NCBI RefSeq assembly: GCF_003008515.1
Contig: NZ_CP027668.1
Location: forward strand, 2,472,001 to 2,536,000
DNA: 64,000 bases
Source of the DNA: Phreatobacter cathodiphilus
GTDB taxonomy: Bacteria; Pseudomonadota; Alphaproteobacteria; Rhizobiales; Phreatobacteraceae
Direction: 5' to 3'
Below are positions 17,277-25,254 of this stretch, one piece after another. The notes beneath the pieces were generated by a model. That model did not search any database. It worked only from the letters and a program-made list of their open reading frames with translations, and was not told where the DNA came from. The number at the start of each line of letters is the position of its first letter. Positions within the stretch are counted from its first letter, which is position 1. The position numbers and the translations under genes are program-made.

Positions 17277-18857
17277 ATGACGACGCGACGTGGATTTCTG
17301 GCAGGCATGGCGACGGCGCTCAGCATACCCGCGGTCGGGCGGGCGCAGGGGGCTTCGGTGCTCAAGTTCGCTCCCCAGTCGGATGTGGCGATCCTCGATC
17401 CGATCATGAGCGTCTCCTACGTGACGCGGAACCACGCCTTCCTGATCTTCGACACGCTCTACGGCGCGGACGAGAACAACCGCGCCCAGCCGCAGATGGT
17501 GGAGGGCCATCGGGTGGAGCGCGACGGCCTCGAATGGACGCTCACCCTGCGCGAGGGCCTGCGCTTCCACGACGGCTCCCCGGTCCTCGCCCGCGACGTC
17601 GTCGCCAGCATCCAGCGCTGGTGGAAGCGCGACAACGTCGGCCAGGTCCTCGCCGGCATCACGGACGAGCTCTCCGCCGTCTCGGACCGGGCCGTCCGCT
17701 TTCGCCTGAAGGTGCCCTTCCCCATGCTGCCGGACGCCCTCGGCAAGTTCGGCACCAACAACGCCGTGATCATGCCGGAGCGGCTGGCCCGCACCGAGGC
17801 GACGGTGCAGGTCACCGAGATGGTCGGCAGCGGCCCCTATCGCTTCCTGCCGCAGGAGCGGGTTCCCGGCAGCCGCCTCGTCTACGAGAAGTTCGGCGGC
17901 TACGTGCCCCGCGCGGGCGGCCAGACCAGCGCGCTCGCCGGCCCCAAGGTCGCCCATTTCGATCGCGTCGAATGGCACGTCATGCCCGACGTCGCCACCG
18001 CGGCGGCCGCCCTCCAGAAGGGCGAGATCGACTGGTGGGAGCAGCCGGCCTCCGATTACTGGAAGCTGCTGGCGGGCAACCGCAACATCAAGCTCGACCA
18101 GATCGATACCTTCGGCTCGGCCGGCGTCATCCGCTTCAACTTCCTGCAGGCGCCGACCAGCAACGTCCTCATCCGCCGCGCCGCCCTTGCCGCCATCAGC
18201 CAGCGCGACGTGATGACCGCCGTGATCGGCGAGGAGAAGGATCGCTGGCGCGACAAGGTCGGCTTCTTCCTGCCCGGAACGCCCATGGCGAGCACGGTCG
18301 GTATCGACGCGCTGAAGGAGCCGCCGGACCCGGCGACGGCGCGCCGCCTGCTCGCCGAGGCCGGCTACAAGGGCGAGCCCCTGGTCTTTCTCGTGCCCGG
18401 CGACATCGCCACCATCAAGACCCAGGGCGAGGTGGTCACCGACGCGCTGCAGAAGGCCGGCTTCACCATCGACATGCAGGTGATGGACTGGGGCACGGTG
18501 CTGGCCCGCGCCAACAACCGGCAGGAGGCGAGCAAGGGCGGCTGGCACCTGATCGGCACCTTCACCGCCGGCGTCGGCCTGCTCAATCCCTCGAGCAACA
18601 ACTTCCTGCGCGGCAGCGGCACCTCCGCCATCTTCGGCTGGTCGGACATCCCGAAGCTCGAGGAACTGCGCTCCGCCTGGTTCCGCGCCCCCACCGTCGA
18701 GGCTCAGGCCGCCATCTGCGCCGAGATCCAGCGCGTCGCCTTCGACACCCTGCCCTATGCGCCCACCGGCCTCTACTTCCAGCAGACCGCCTATCGCAGC
18801 AACCTCACCGGCGTTCAGAAGGGCCTGCCGCTCTTCTACGGGGTGCGCCGCACATGA
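17277..18857 (+). CDS. ABC transporter substrate-binding protein (family 5, peptide/nickel type)
   Basis: This 526-aa binding protein has an N-terminal TTRRGFLAGMATALSIPAV that looks like a Tat signal (twin Arg). SBP_bac_5 features include LKFAPQSDVAILDPIMSVSYVTRNHAFLIFDTLYG, ALTLREGL-like pieces (WTLTLREGLRFHDGSPVLARDVVASI) and VGSGPYRFLPQE. Family 5 proteins bind peptides, sugars or hydrophobic organic molecules in the periplasm. No permease or ATPase genes are next to it, so it must share a transporter encoded elsewhere or act as a sensor. An AAGGGG ribosome-binding site precedes the ATG. Its stop overlaps the next gene's start (ATGA). Confidence 0.92.
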   Translation: MTTRRGFLAGMATALSIPAVGRAQGASVLKFAPQSDVAILDPIMSVSYVTRNHAFLIFDTLYGADENNRAQPQMVEGHRVERDGLEWTLTLREGLRFHDGSPVLARDVVASIQRWWKRDNVGQVLAGITDELSAVSDRAVRFRLKVPFPMLPDALGKFGTNNAVIMPERLARTEATVQVTEMVGSGPYRFLPQERVPGSRLVYEKFGGYVPRAGGQTSALAGPKVAHFDRVEWHVMPDVATAAAALQKGEIDWWEQPASDYWKLLAGNRNIKLDQIDTFGSAGVIRFNFLQAPTSNVLIRRAALAAISQRDVMTAVIGEEKDRWRDKVGFFLPGTPMASTVGIDALKEPPDPATARRLLAEAGYKGEPLVFLVPGDIATIKTQGEVVTDALQKAGFTIDMQVMDWGTVLARANNRQEASKGGWHLIGTFTAGVGLLNPSSNNFLRGSGTSAIFGWSDIPKLEELRSAWFRAPTVEAQAAICAEIQRVAFDTLPYAPTGLYFQQTAYRSNLTGVQKGLPLFYGVRRT

Positions 18858-20002
18858 GCGACATCGCCCTCCCGCGCTCCGTCGTGCCGCGGGGGGAGGA
18901 CTTCCTCCTCCTCGCCCCGACATGGCAGGCCCATGCCTACCGCAACGTCGACCGCATGTTCGCCACGCGCCGCATCGCCCGCGGCGCGCATGTCTTCTCG
19001 CTGGAGCGGGGTGCGGAGATCACCCCGGCCTACGGGCCCGGCGGCGCGAGCCGGGGGGTGGAAGACTACATGCTGCGCAACCACGTCGCCGGGCTGCTGG
19101 TCCTGAAGGGCGACACCATCCGGCTCGAGCGCTATGCGCTCGGGCTGGAGGAGCACCTGCGCTGGTCCTCCATGTCGATGATCAAGTCGCTGACCTCCAC
19201 CCTGGTGGGCGCCGCCGTCCAGGACGGCGCCATCGCCAGCCTGGACGATCCGGTCTCGCGCAATCTGCCGGCGCTTGCCGGCAGCGCCTATGACGCGGTG
19301 AGCATCCGCAGCCTCATCACCATGTCCTCGGGCGTCGCCTGGAACGAGGACTACACGGACCGCGGCTCCCACGTGAACCGCTACAGCAAGTCCCTCGGCG
19401 ACAAGGTGCCCGGCGGGGTCCTCGCCCTGATGCGCGAGGTCGAGCGGTTGCACCCGGCCGGCACCGTCTTCAACTACAATACCGGCGACACCTACGTGCT
19501 CGGCGCCCTGCTCTCGGCGGCGACGGGATCGACCCTCGCCGACTACATGTCGCGCAAGATCTGGTCGCGCTTCGGCATGGAGTTCGACGCCTTCTACACC
19601 CTCGAATCCGAGAACGGGCAGGAGATCGGCGGCAGCCGCGCCGGCATGGCCCTGCGCGATTTCGGCCGTTTCGGCCGCTTCCTGCTGCGCGGCGGCGTCA
19701 TCGACGGCGAGCGCGTCCTGCCGGAGGGCTGGATCGAGGCCGCCGGCGCCCGCGCCTTCACCCTCGACCCGGCCACCAACGCCTATGGCGCCGACGGCTA
19801 CGGCTACAGCTGGTGGATCGACCCGGACGGGGCCATGGTCGCCGTCGGCTTCGCCGGCCAGACGCTCTACGTCAACGCCCGTGCCGACGTCGTCATCGTC
19901 ACCCTTTCCTGCCAGCCCCAGCCGCCCTATGCTGAAAGCTTCGCCACCGACTTCAAGGCGGAGCGGATGACGTTCAAGCGGGCGGTGCTGGAGGCTCTGT
20001 GA
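18854..20002 (+). CDS. Serine hydrolase, class-C beta-lactamase/esterase family
   Basis: The 382-aa protein has the penicillin-binding-protein-like fold. The catalytic S-x-x-K is S108-M-I-K111 (within RWSSMSMIKSLTS), the Y-x-N equivalent is Y208-N-T in FNYNTGDTYVLGALL, and the C-terminal YGYSWWIDPDG with VAVGFAGQTLYVN replaces the KTG strand. These are features of EstB-like esterases and 6-aminohexanoate-dimer hydrolase-type enzymes rather than of resistance beta-lactamases. No signal peptide is seen, so it is probably cytosolic. The ATGA overlap with the binding protein suggests that it cleaves an ester or amide in the imported compound (inference). Confidence 0.87.
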   Translation: MSDIALPRSVVPRGEDFLLLAPTWQAHAYRNVDRMFATRRIARGAHVFSLERGAEITPAYGPGGASRGVEDYMLRNHVAGLLVLKGDTIRLERYALGLEEHLRWSSMSMIKSLTSTLVGAAVQDGAIASLDDPVSRNLPALAGSAYDAVSIRSLITMSSGVAWNEDYTDRGSHVNRYSKSLGDKVPGGVLALMREVERLHPAGTVFNYNTGDTYVLGALLSAATGSTLADYMSRKIWSRFGMEFDAFYTLESENGQEIGGSRAGMALRDFGRFGRFLLRGGVIDGERVLPEGWIEAAGARAFTLDPATNAYGADGYGYSWWIDPDGAMVAVGFAGQTLYVNARADVVIVTLSCQPQPPYAESFATDFKAERMTFKRAVLEAL

Positions 20003-20058
20003 GGGGGGGCGGACGGGCGGCGCGCGGTCTGTGATTAGGATGAGAACTCAAGCGCTTT

Positions 20059-20090
20059 TGGTGCTCCCTAGGGGCCGCCTGAGAGGGCGA
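20059..20090 (-). repeat. Partial tRNA-Glu copy (candidate attachment-site remnant)
   Basis: TGGtGCTCCCTAGGGG at 20059-20074 matches the 3' end of tRNA-Glu, including its CCA, with one mismatch. CCTGAGAGGGCGA at 20078-20090 then matches the anticodon region, with about 17 bases between the two blocks missing. It has the same orientation as the intact tRNA at 22380-22455 and lies on its 3' side. That is the arrangement left when an element integrates at a tRNA 3' end. Confidence 0.65.
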
Positions 20091-20159
20091 AGCTGCCCAA
20101 TCCACCAGGCTGGAACCGACGCGGCGCATTCGCTGAGTGGTTACCTGTGCATGGCTCGT

Positions 20160-20442
20160 TCAATAGAACCAGAAGTCCACAACCCAGGGCGCCCCGAGCC
20201 GGAAATGCAGGTTCGGGAGTGCGATCGGGACAACGCTCGCCGCTGAAGGCGGCATCCATTTGCGAACGGCGCCGGCGAACCGGCCCGCGTTATCGTCTCG
20301 GCTCCAGAAGAACGTCCAGATCGTCACGACACTGGTCAACGCCGTGGAATTGCACCGCGCCATCGATCACCAGGAAGCGCACGCCACCCGCGACCAGAGC
20401 TTCCAAGGTTTCGTTCTCTTCGCCCCGGTAGAGGGGGCCCAT
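20160..20442 (-). pseudogene. Broken nucleotidyltransferase-like gene fragment
   Basis: From ATG 20442 the first 48 codons read like the N-terminus of an AbiEii/MNT-type nucleotidyltransferase: LYRGEENETLEALVAGGVRF, then LVIDGAVQFHGV, then RDDLDVLLEP. Soon after, TAA at 20290-20292 stops the frame. In the +1 frame the family-like text resumes at once (SRDDNAGRFAGAVRKW) and runs to a stop at 20160. The usual GG of the catalytic loop is ID-G here and the rest of the domain is missing, so the gene is frameshifted and truncated. It follows the PIN gene on the same strand by 37 bases. In working modules such proteins act as toxins or antitoxins that AMPylate or bind a partner. Confidence 0.6.
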
Positions 20443-20479
20443 CGCGAACGTCAATCTTCCGAAGTTCGCGGCGACGTGG

Positions 20480-20968
20480 TCACCGGCGTCTGCCGCCGAT
20501 CACGATTCCTTCGGTCCTAAGCAAGTCCAGGAGACTAAGGCACGGAACACCATACCCGTTGCACACGAACGGGATTTTGGGCTTGGCGGCTGTTCCGCCA
20601 TGCTCTTCGGTGACGACGATACAGCCCCGTGTCCGCGCCAGCGCGATCACGAACGGATCGGCCGCAGAAGCCCGTTTGCTCTCCATCACGAGCCGCTCGT
20701 GCATCTGTAGAATTCGCATCGCCTCCGCGATGAGCGCGGCGTCGGTCTTCACAAACGGTGAGCCGGCCGCCTCGAACCAATCAAGGAGGTCTTTGGACTT
20801 CTTGTCCAACTCGTCCTGCACTGCCTCAGGCGCGATGAGACGTCCGGCGGCGATGAGCGTCGCCAACTCGTCCCAGAGAGGCGGAAACGTGTCGATCGGG
20901 TATCGTTCAACCCAAGCGGCAATGAAAGCGCTCGTATCCACGCAGTAGATCGGCACCGCCCCCGTCAT
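20480..20968 (-). CDS. PIN-domain ribonuclease-like protein (DUF4411 family)
   Basis: The 162-aa product begins IYCVDTSAFIAAWVERYPID, the first acidic position of a PIN nuclease. Further conserved acids follow in QDELDKKSKDLLDWFE, in SAADPFVIALARTRGCIVVTEE (the DxxI/T core) and in IPFVCNGYGVPCLSLLDLLR. DUF4411 proteins are PIN-fold and typically occur as partners of XRE/ImmA proteins in type-II-like toxin-antitoxin modules. The start overlaps the stop of the XRE/ImmA gene by four bases (ATGA). All the expected acidic residues appear intact, so it may be active. Base composition is visibly less GC-rich than in the backbone. Confidence 0.83.
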   Translation of the reverse strand: MTGAVPIYCVDTSAFIAAWVERYPIDTFPPLWDELATLIAAGRLIAPEAVQDELDKKSKDLLDWFEAAGSPFVKTDAALIAEAMRILQMHERLVMESKRASAADPFVIALARTRGCIVVTEEHGGTAAKPKIPFVCNGYGVPCLSLLDLLRTEGIVIGGRRR

Positions 20969-22161
20969 GCTGCCCGCGAAGCCAGCCGTTCAACGTCGGA
21001 GATATACTTGGCTTGGACACCCAGTAACCCCGCGGCTGCGCTCATGGTCAGGTGGCGCTCGCGGTAGCTGTCGAGGACCAAGCGGGTGAACCGACTGCCA
21101 TATCGGCCCAGGACCAAATTGGGCGGCGGGATGCGAACCTCTTTCTTCACGGCGGACGGCTCGTCAAACGCCTCATACTCTGTGTCGAACACTGGCCGCT
21201 TGTGTGTGTAAAAGCGGCGAGACGCGAAGCCCCTCTCGACCATACGCAGAAGCAGCGCCTCCCTACTGACCCCCAGCAGGCCAGCAATGTCGGACATCTC
21301 GGCGTCCTGCCATTCGGAGTCTGCATCCTTCCCTAGCCGCTGACCTTCGGCCGCAACAATCTCGGGCGGCATGAGCGCGGATGCGGCAACCGCATTGCAG
21401 AACCGCTCGATCGCACGAACGGGAGCCGGCATGCCGCGGACGGGAGCCAAGGCGTTCTCGACCACGCCCTCCCGAAGAAGGAGGTGTGCGAACTCGTGCA
21501 GCAGGGTGAAAGTCCGACCGTTCGTCTTATCCCGCCCATTGACCGCAACAACGGGGAAGACATCCGCGGGGATGGCGAAACCTCGAACTTCACGGACTAG
21601 AGGCGCATGAGCACCGCTCATCGTGAAAACGAGAACGCCCCTGCCCTCGATCGCCCCGCGCCAAAGCTCGAACACCCGGTTCTGCCTCGCCGCGACCAAC
21701 TGCGTTGCCGCGTCGATACCCAGGAACTCGCGAACACGCGCGCCGACCACTTCGGGGTCATCGGACACGTGTGCTCTTTCGACAAAGCGATCGGGTAGCG
21801 GCCCGACATCCCGAGCGAGGTCCAGCGCCGCCTCTCGTCGTTCATGTGCGAAGCGAATTTCGTAGGCGACGCGCGGAGGCAATTCCCCAACGACCCCAGT
21901 CGCGGTGCGCCTGAAATCTCGCAGAGGCTGATAGCCGGCAGGTGGGCGCGGCAACAGCATTACGGCCAGAGGCCGCTTGAACTTGTCAGCCAACTTCTTC
22001 AGCATCGGCAGGGTCGGTTGTTCCTCGCCGGATTCCCAGGCTTGGAGACGCTCAACGGTAACGCCCGCAGCCTTGGCCGCCTCTTCTGCGCTCACAGACG
22101 CAGAATGCCGAGCCCATGCGAGCACTGCGGGGACAACAGGAACAAAAACGCTCTCGGCCAT
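20965..22161 (-). CDS. XRE-type regulator fused to ImmA/IrrE metallopeptidase
   Basis: The 398-aa protein has an XRE helix-turn-helix at about residues 20-65 (AEEAAKAAGVTVERLQAWES). A zinc-peptidase domain follows with TLLHEFAHLLL, where His222, Glu223 and His226 are the HExxH residues and Glu252 in AIERFCNAVAA is the likely third ligand. A C-terminal region has a second helix-turn-helix (LTMSAAAGLLGVQAKYISDVE). Such proteins act as antitoxin and protease-type regulators of adjacent toxins and phage-like elements. It is the first gene of the island and is probably autoregulated. No good ribosome-binding site is seen before ATG 22161. Confidence 0.88.
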   Translation of the reverse strand: MAESVFVPVVPAVLAWARHSASVSAEEAAKAAGVTVERLQAWESGEEQPTLPMLKKLADKFKRPLAVMLLPRPPAGYQPLRDFRRTATGVVGELPPRVAYEIRFAHERREAALDLARDVGPLPDRFVERAHVSDDPEVVGARVREFLGIDAATQLVAARQNRVFELWRGAIEGRGVLVFTMSGAHAPLVREVRGFAIPADVFPVVAVNGRDKTNGRTFTLLHEFAHLLLREGVVENALAPVRGMPAPVRAIERFCNAVAASALMPPEIVAAEGQRLGKDADSEWQDAEMSDIAGLLGVSREALLLRMVERGFASRRFYTHKRPVFDTEYEAFDEPSAVKKEVRIPPPNLVLGRYGSRFTRLVLDSYRERHLTMSAAAGLLGVQAKYISDVERLASRAA

Positions 22162-22379
22162 GGCTGGTGCTGGGTGCTCGGAGCCTCAGACTAGCCCCCA
22201 ATCGATAACAAACTATCCTAGGTTGGTGACCATCGGACCATACACCAAAACGACGGATAGGCCGTCTGGGTCCCTCATCATCAGCGCCGGCCACGCGAGT
22301 CGATGCAACGAAAATCGCGACCAGTGTGGGATCGGAATGTGGGGCCGGCCTCAAAGACGCGTTAAGTCTTTAGAATTGC
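22162..22379. promoter_or_regulatory. Upstream region of the island operon
   Basis: This 218-base stretch between the XRE/ImmA start and the tRNA is less GC-rich than its surroundings. It contains an inverted repeat, TTGGTG and CACCAA, in the region about 55-85 bases upstream of the gene, that could be an autoregulatory operator. No reading frame looks coding and no integrase is present. Confidence 0.35.
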
Positions 22380-22455
22380 TGGCGCTCCCTAGGGGACTCG
22401 AACCCCTGTTTTCGCCGTGAGAGGGCGACGTCCTAGACCGCTAGACGAAGGGAGC
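22380..22455 (-). tRNA. tRNA-Glu (anticodon CTC)
   Basis: The 76-base cloverleaf includes an encoded CCA. The acceptor stem pairs GCTCCCT with AGGGAGC. The anticodon stem TCGCC/GGCGA encloses CTCTCAC, giving anticodon CTC (complement at 22419-22421), which reads GAG codons. The T arm is CAGGG-GTTCGAGT-CCCCT-like, as in other tRNA-Glu genes. Its 3' end faces the island, and a partial copy of that end lies at 20059-20090. Confidence 0.95.
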
Positions 22456-22557
22456 GGACCGCTGCTCGCGCTGCGGAGGGCGCTTCTTAATCGCAAAGCC
22501 GCCGGCGGGTCAAGCACCCCTGATGCGGGTCCGGCGGATAATCGGCGAGCCCCGGCC

Positions 22558-22905
22558 TCAGGGCCGCGGCACCTGCGGCCCGCCGAGGGTGATGCGGTGG
22601 GTTTCCTTCAGGCTGCGGAGGTCGTAGATGACGACGAGGGCGCCGTCGTCGCGCTGGTAGGTGACGGTGAGGCTGCGGTCGGCGGCCACAGCGGAGACAA
22701 TCCGGCCCGCCTCGGCGGGCACGGCGCCGGACAGGAGCGGCCCGGCCGGCGGAACCGTCATCAGCCGGTAGACGATGACCGCCAGCACGCTGCCGACGCC
22801 GAGGATCATGACCAGGAACGAGATCACCGAGATGCGGCGGATGCGGGCGACGACGGCTTCGCTGGCGGCCTCGTTCGGGTCGGTGTCGGGCGGCGTGCTG
22901 GTCAT
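22558..22905 (-). CDS. Small single-pass membrane protein (DUF6476-like)
   Basis: The 115-aa product has an acidic N-terminus (TSTPPDTDPNEAASEAVVAR), one transmembrane helix (about residues 27-47, VISFLVMILGVGSVLAVIVY) and a beta-rich C-terminal part of about 65 residues (IVSAVAADRSLTVTYQRDDG, then ALVVIYDLRSLKETHRITLG). The position beside rluA and rpoH is typical for this uncharacterised Rhizobiales family; the family name is from memory and not certain. It starts 33 bases from the divergent pseudouridine synthase gene. Confidence 0.72.
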   Translation of the reverse strand: MTSTPPDTDPNEAASEAVVARIRRISVISFLVMILGVGSVLAVIVYRLMTVPPAGPLLSGAVPAEAGRIVSAVAADRSLTVTYQRDDGALVVIYDLRSLKETHRITLGGPQVPRP

Positions 22906-22938
22906 CGGGTGCTGCGGTTCGGAAACGAGGGACAGGGG

Positions 22939-23925
22939 ATGGCGGGCGTGACGGGGGAGCCCGGAGCCATGGTGGAGGCGGACGTGGCGCGCGAGCGCCT
23001 GGACCGCCTTCTGGCGCGCCGCCTCGCCGACCTGTCGCGCTCGCGCCTGAAGGCGCTCATCGAGGCCGGGCACGTCCGGATCGGCGGCCGGACCATGACG
23101 GATGCGAGCCACAGGGTCAATCTGGGCGACCGCGTCACGGTCGCCGTGCCGGAGCCGGAGGACCCGACGCCGACGGGCGAGGACATCCCCCTCGCCGTCG
23201 TGTTCGAGGATGCGCATCTCATCGTCATCGACAAGCCGGCCGGCCTCGTCGTCCATCCGGGCGCCGGCAACTGGACCGGCACGCTGGTCAACGCGCTCAT
23301 CGCCCATTGCGGCGACAGCCTCTCGGGCATCGGCGGGGTGCGCCGGCCCGGCATCGTCCACCGCCTCGACAAGGACACGTCCGGCCTGCTGGTGGTCGCC
23401 AAGACCGACCAGGCCCATGCGGCGCTGAGCGCGCAGTTCGCCGACCACGGACGCACGGGCCCGCTCGAGCGCGCCTACGTGGCGCTCGCCTGGGGCGCGC
23501 CCGCGCGCGAGGCCTTCACCATCGACGCCCCCCTCGACCGCGACCCTCACGCGCGCGAGAAGATCGCCGTCCGCCCGTCCGGCCGCCAGGCGATCACCCA
23601 CGTCACCGTGGAGGAGACCTTCGCCGGCGGTCTGGTGTCGCAGGTCCGCTGCCGGCTGGAGACCGGCCGCACCCACCAGATCCGCGTCCACATGGCCCAT
23701 GCCGGCCATCCCCTGCTCGGCGACGAGACCTATGGCCGCGGCTTCCGCACCAAGGCGGCGAAGCTCGGCGAGGCGGCCCGCGCCGCCCTGGAGGTGCTCG
23801 GCCGCCAGGCGCTGCACGCCGCCGTGCTCGGCTTCGCCCACCCCGCCACCGGCGAGACCCTGCGCTTCGAGAGCCCCCTGCCCGCGGACCTCGCCCGGCT
23901 GGTGGCGGCGCTGCGCCGTCCCTGA
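22939..23925 (+). CDS. RluA-family 23S rRNA pseudouridine synthase
   Basis: This 328-aa enzyme isomerises uridines to pseudouridine in 23S rRNA. An S4 RNA-binding domain lies at about residues 18-70 (RLDRLLARRLADLSRSRLKALIEAGHVRIGG). The catalytic domain follows with GIVHRLDKDTSGLLVVAKT, whose Asp144 is the nucleophile, and LETGRTHQIRVHMAHAGHPLLGDETYG. The S4 domain and length favour the RluD type (helix 69), but RluC is not excluded. ATG 22939 follows GGGACAGGGG; Met at 22969 is also possible. It sits upstream of rpoH, as in many Hyphomicrobiales. Confidence 0.93.
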   Translation: MAGVTGEPGAMVEADVARERLDRLLARRLADLSRSRLKALIEAGHVRIGGRTMTDASHRVNLGDRVTVAVPEPEDPTPTGEDIPLAVVFEDAHLIVIDKPAGLVVHPGAGNWTGTLVNALIAHCGDSLSGIGGVRRPGIVHRLDKDTSGLLVVAKTDQAHAALSAQFADHGRTGPLERAYVALAWGAPAREAFTIDAPLDRDPHAREKIAVRPSGRQAITHVTVEETFAGGLVSQVRCRLETGRTHQIRVHMAHAGHPLLGDETYGRGFRTKAAKLGEAARAALEVLGRQALHAAVLGFAHPATGETLRFESPLPADLARLVAALRRP

Positions 23926-24269
23926 TCCGGCTCAGGAACCCGGCCCCGCCCCGGGGGTTACCCGATGAGTCGCGGCCGGCTCCCTCCGGAGGGCACCGGG
24001 ATTTCACACCATCGTGTAACGACACGACAGGTCGTTTCGTATCATCTTCATCAGCGGATGGCCCCAAGCTTCTTGCGCAAACGCAAGGATGAAACCGGTT
24101 TCTTCCGATCGTGGCAGGCATTTGTCAACGTTCCGCCATGATTGTTGCACAGGATGACATGCGATCACGGGGCGGCTGACGCTGCCGGATCAACGGGCCG
24201 CCCGGGCTTCGGGGTGGGCGGCTCGGGGCTTGCCGGATGGTCCGGGAGCCAAAGAGAAGGAGGGCCCAT
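23926..24269. promoter_or_regulatory. Upstream region of rpoH
   Basis: This 344-base gap has no coding frame I trust. It holds a small hairpin, CTTGCG-CAAA-CGCAAG (24072-24087), and a perfect 12-base palindrome, GAAACCGGTTTC (24091-24102). I found no convincing sigma-32, sigma-E or EcfG promoter, so the rpoH promoter remains unassigned. An AAGGAGGG ribosome-binding site ends the region. Confidence 0.4.
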
Positions 24270-25178
24270 ATGGCTCAGACTGCGTCTCTTCCCATCCTCT
24301 CCGCCGAGGCGGGGCTGTCGCGGTATCTCGACGAGATCCGCAAGTTCCCCATGCTTCAGCCGCAGGAGGAGTACATGCTCGCCAAGCGCTGGCGCGAACA
24401 CGGCGACAGCAAGGCGGCGCACAAGCTCGTCACCTCTCACCTCCGGTTGGTCGCCAAGATCGCCATGGGCTATCGCGGCTATGGCCTGCCGATCGGCGAG
24501 GTGGTGTCCGAGGGCAACGTCGGCCTCATGCAGGCGGTCAAGCGGTTCGAGCCCGACAAGGGCTTCCGCCTCGCCACCTATGCCATGTGGTGGATCAAGG
24601 CCTCGATCCAGGAATACATCCTGCGCTCCTGGTCGCTGGTGAAGATGGGCACCACGGCGAACCAGAAGAAGCTGTTCTTCAACCTGCGCAAGGCCAAGAG
24701 CTCCATCTCGGCGCTCGAGGACGGCGATCTCAGGCCCGACCAGGTCGAGGTCATCGCCACCAAGCTCGGCGTCGAGAAGCAGGACGTCATCGACATGAAC
24801 CGCCGGCTCGGCGGCGACGCCTCGCTCAACGCTCCCGTCCGCGAGGACGGCGACGGCGAGTGGCAGGACTGGCTGGCTGACGATTCCGACAGCCAGGAGG
24901 CCGTGCTCGCCCGCGAGGAGGAGACCGACAACCGTCGGCTCGCCCTCACCCGCGCCCTCGGCGTGCTGAACGAGCGTGAGCGCATCATCTTCGAGGAGCG
25001 CCGCCTCAAGGACGACCCGATCACGCTGGAGGAGCTCGCCGAGCGCTTCGGCGTCTCCCGCGAGCGGGTACGCCAGATCGAGGTCCGCGCCTTCGAGAAG
25101 GTGCAGGACGCCGTGGTGAAGTCGATCCGCGAGATCGAGCGCCCCGCCGCCCAGCCGGCGCAGATCGCCGCCCGCTGA
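24270..25178 (+). CDS. rpoH: RNA polymerase sigma factor RpoH (sigma-32, heat shock)
   Basis: This 302-aa sigma factor directs RNA polymerase to heat-shock promoters. Region 2 contains SHLRLVAKIAMGYRGYGLPIGEVVSEGNVGLM and FRLATYAMWWIKASIQEYIL (split here for length). The RpoH-specific box is NQKKLFFNLRKAK, which is needed for regulated turnover and chaperone contact. Region 4 has ITLEELAERFGVSRERVRQIE, the -35-binding helix-turn-helix. The start at 24270 follows AAGGAGGG; an upstream in-frame Met at 24237 lacks such a site. Most Hyphomicrobiales carry two rpoH genes; only this one is in the window. Confidence 0.96.
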   Translation: MAQTASLPILSAEAGLSRYLDEIRKFPMLQPQEEYMLAKRWREHGDSKAAHKLVTSHLRLVAKIAMGYRGYGLPIGEVVSEGNVGLMQAVKRFEPDKGFRLATYAMWWIKASIQEYILRSWSLVKMGTTANQKKLFFNLRKAKSSISALEDGDLRPDQVEVIATKLGVEKQDVIDMNRRLGGDASLNAPVREDGDGEWQDWLADDSDSQEAVLAREEETDNRRLALTRALGVLNERERIIFEERRLKDDPITLEELAERFGVSRERVRQIEVRAFEKVQDAVVKSIREIERPAAQPAQIAAR

Positions 25179-25201
25179 CCGGGGCGGACGACCGGAAACG
25201 C

Positions 25202-25231
25202 AAAGGGAGGCCGCGAGGCCTCCCTTTTTTT
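25202..25231 (+). terminator. Rho-independent terminator of rpoH
   Basis: AAAGGGAGGCC pairs with GGCCTCCCTTT around a GCGA loop and is followed by a run of Ts (25225-25231). It starts 24 bases after the rpoH stop and may also serve the convergent gene. Confidence 0.92.
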
Positions 25232-25254
25232 GTCCGCGGCGATGAAGCGGGCGC

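Noticed and set aside
18854-20002. A beta-lactam resistance gene
   Set aside because: S-M-I-K and Y-N-T are present, but the KTG strand is replaced and the context is catabolic, so an esterase or amidase is more likely.
20260-20520. Plus-strand 86-aa open frame in the island
   Set aside because: The minus strand in the same place reads as a nucleotidyltransferase N-terminus, which explains the region better.
23933-23961. GGAAC-N16-GGTT as an EcfG (general stress) promoter near rpoH
   Set aside because: The -10 part should be CGTT; the match is incomplete and lies over 300 bases from the gene.
24072-24087. Hairpin before rpoH as an RNA thermometer
   Set aside because: It is far from the ribosome-binding site and does not cover the start; no pairing with the start region was seen.
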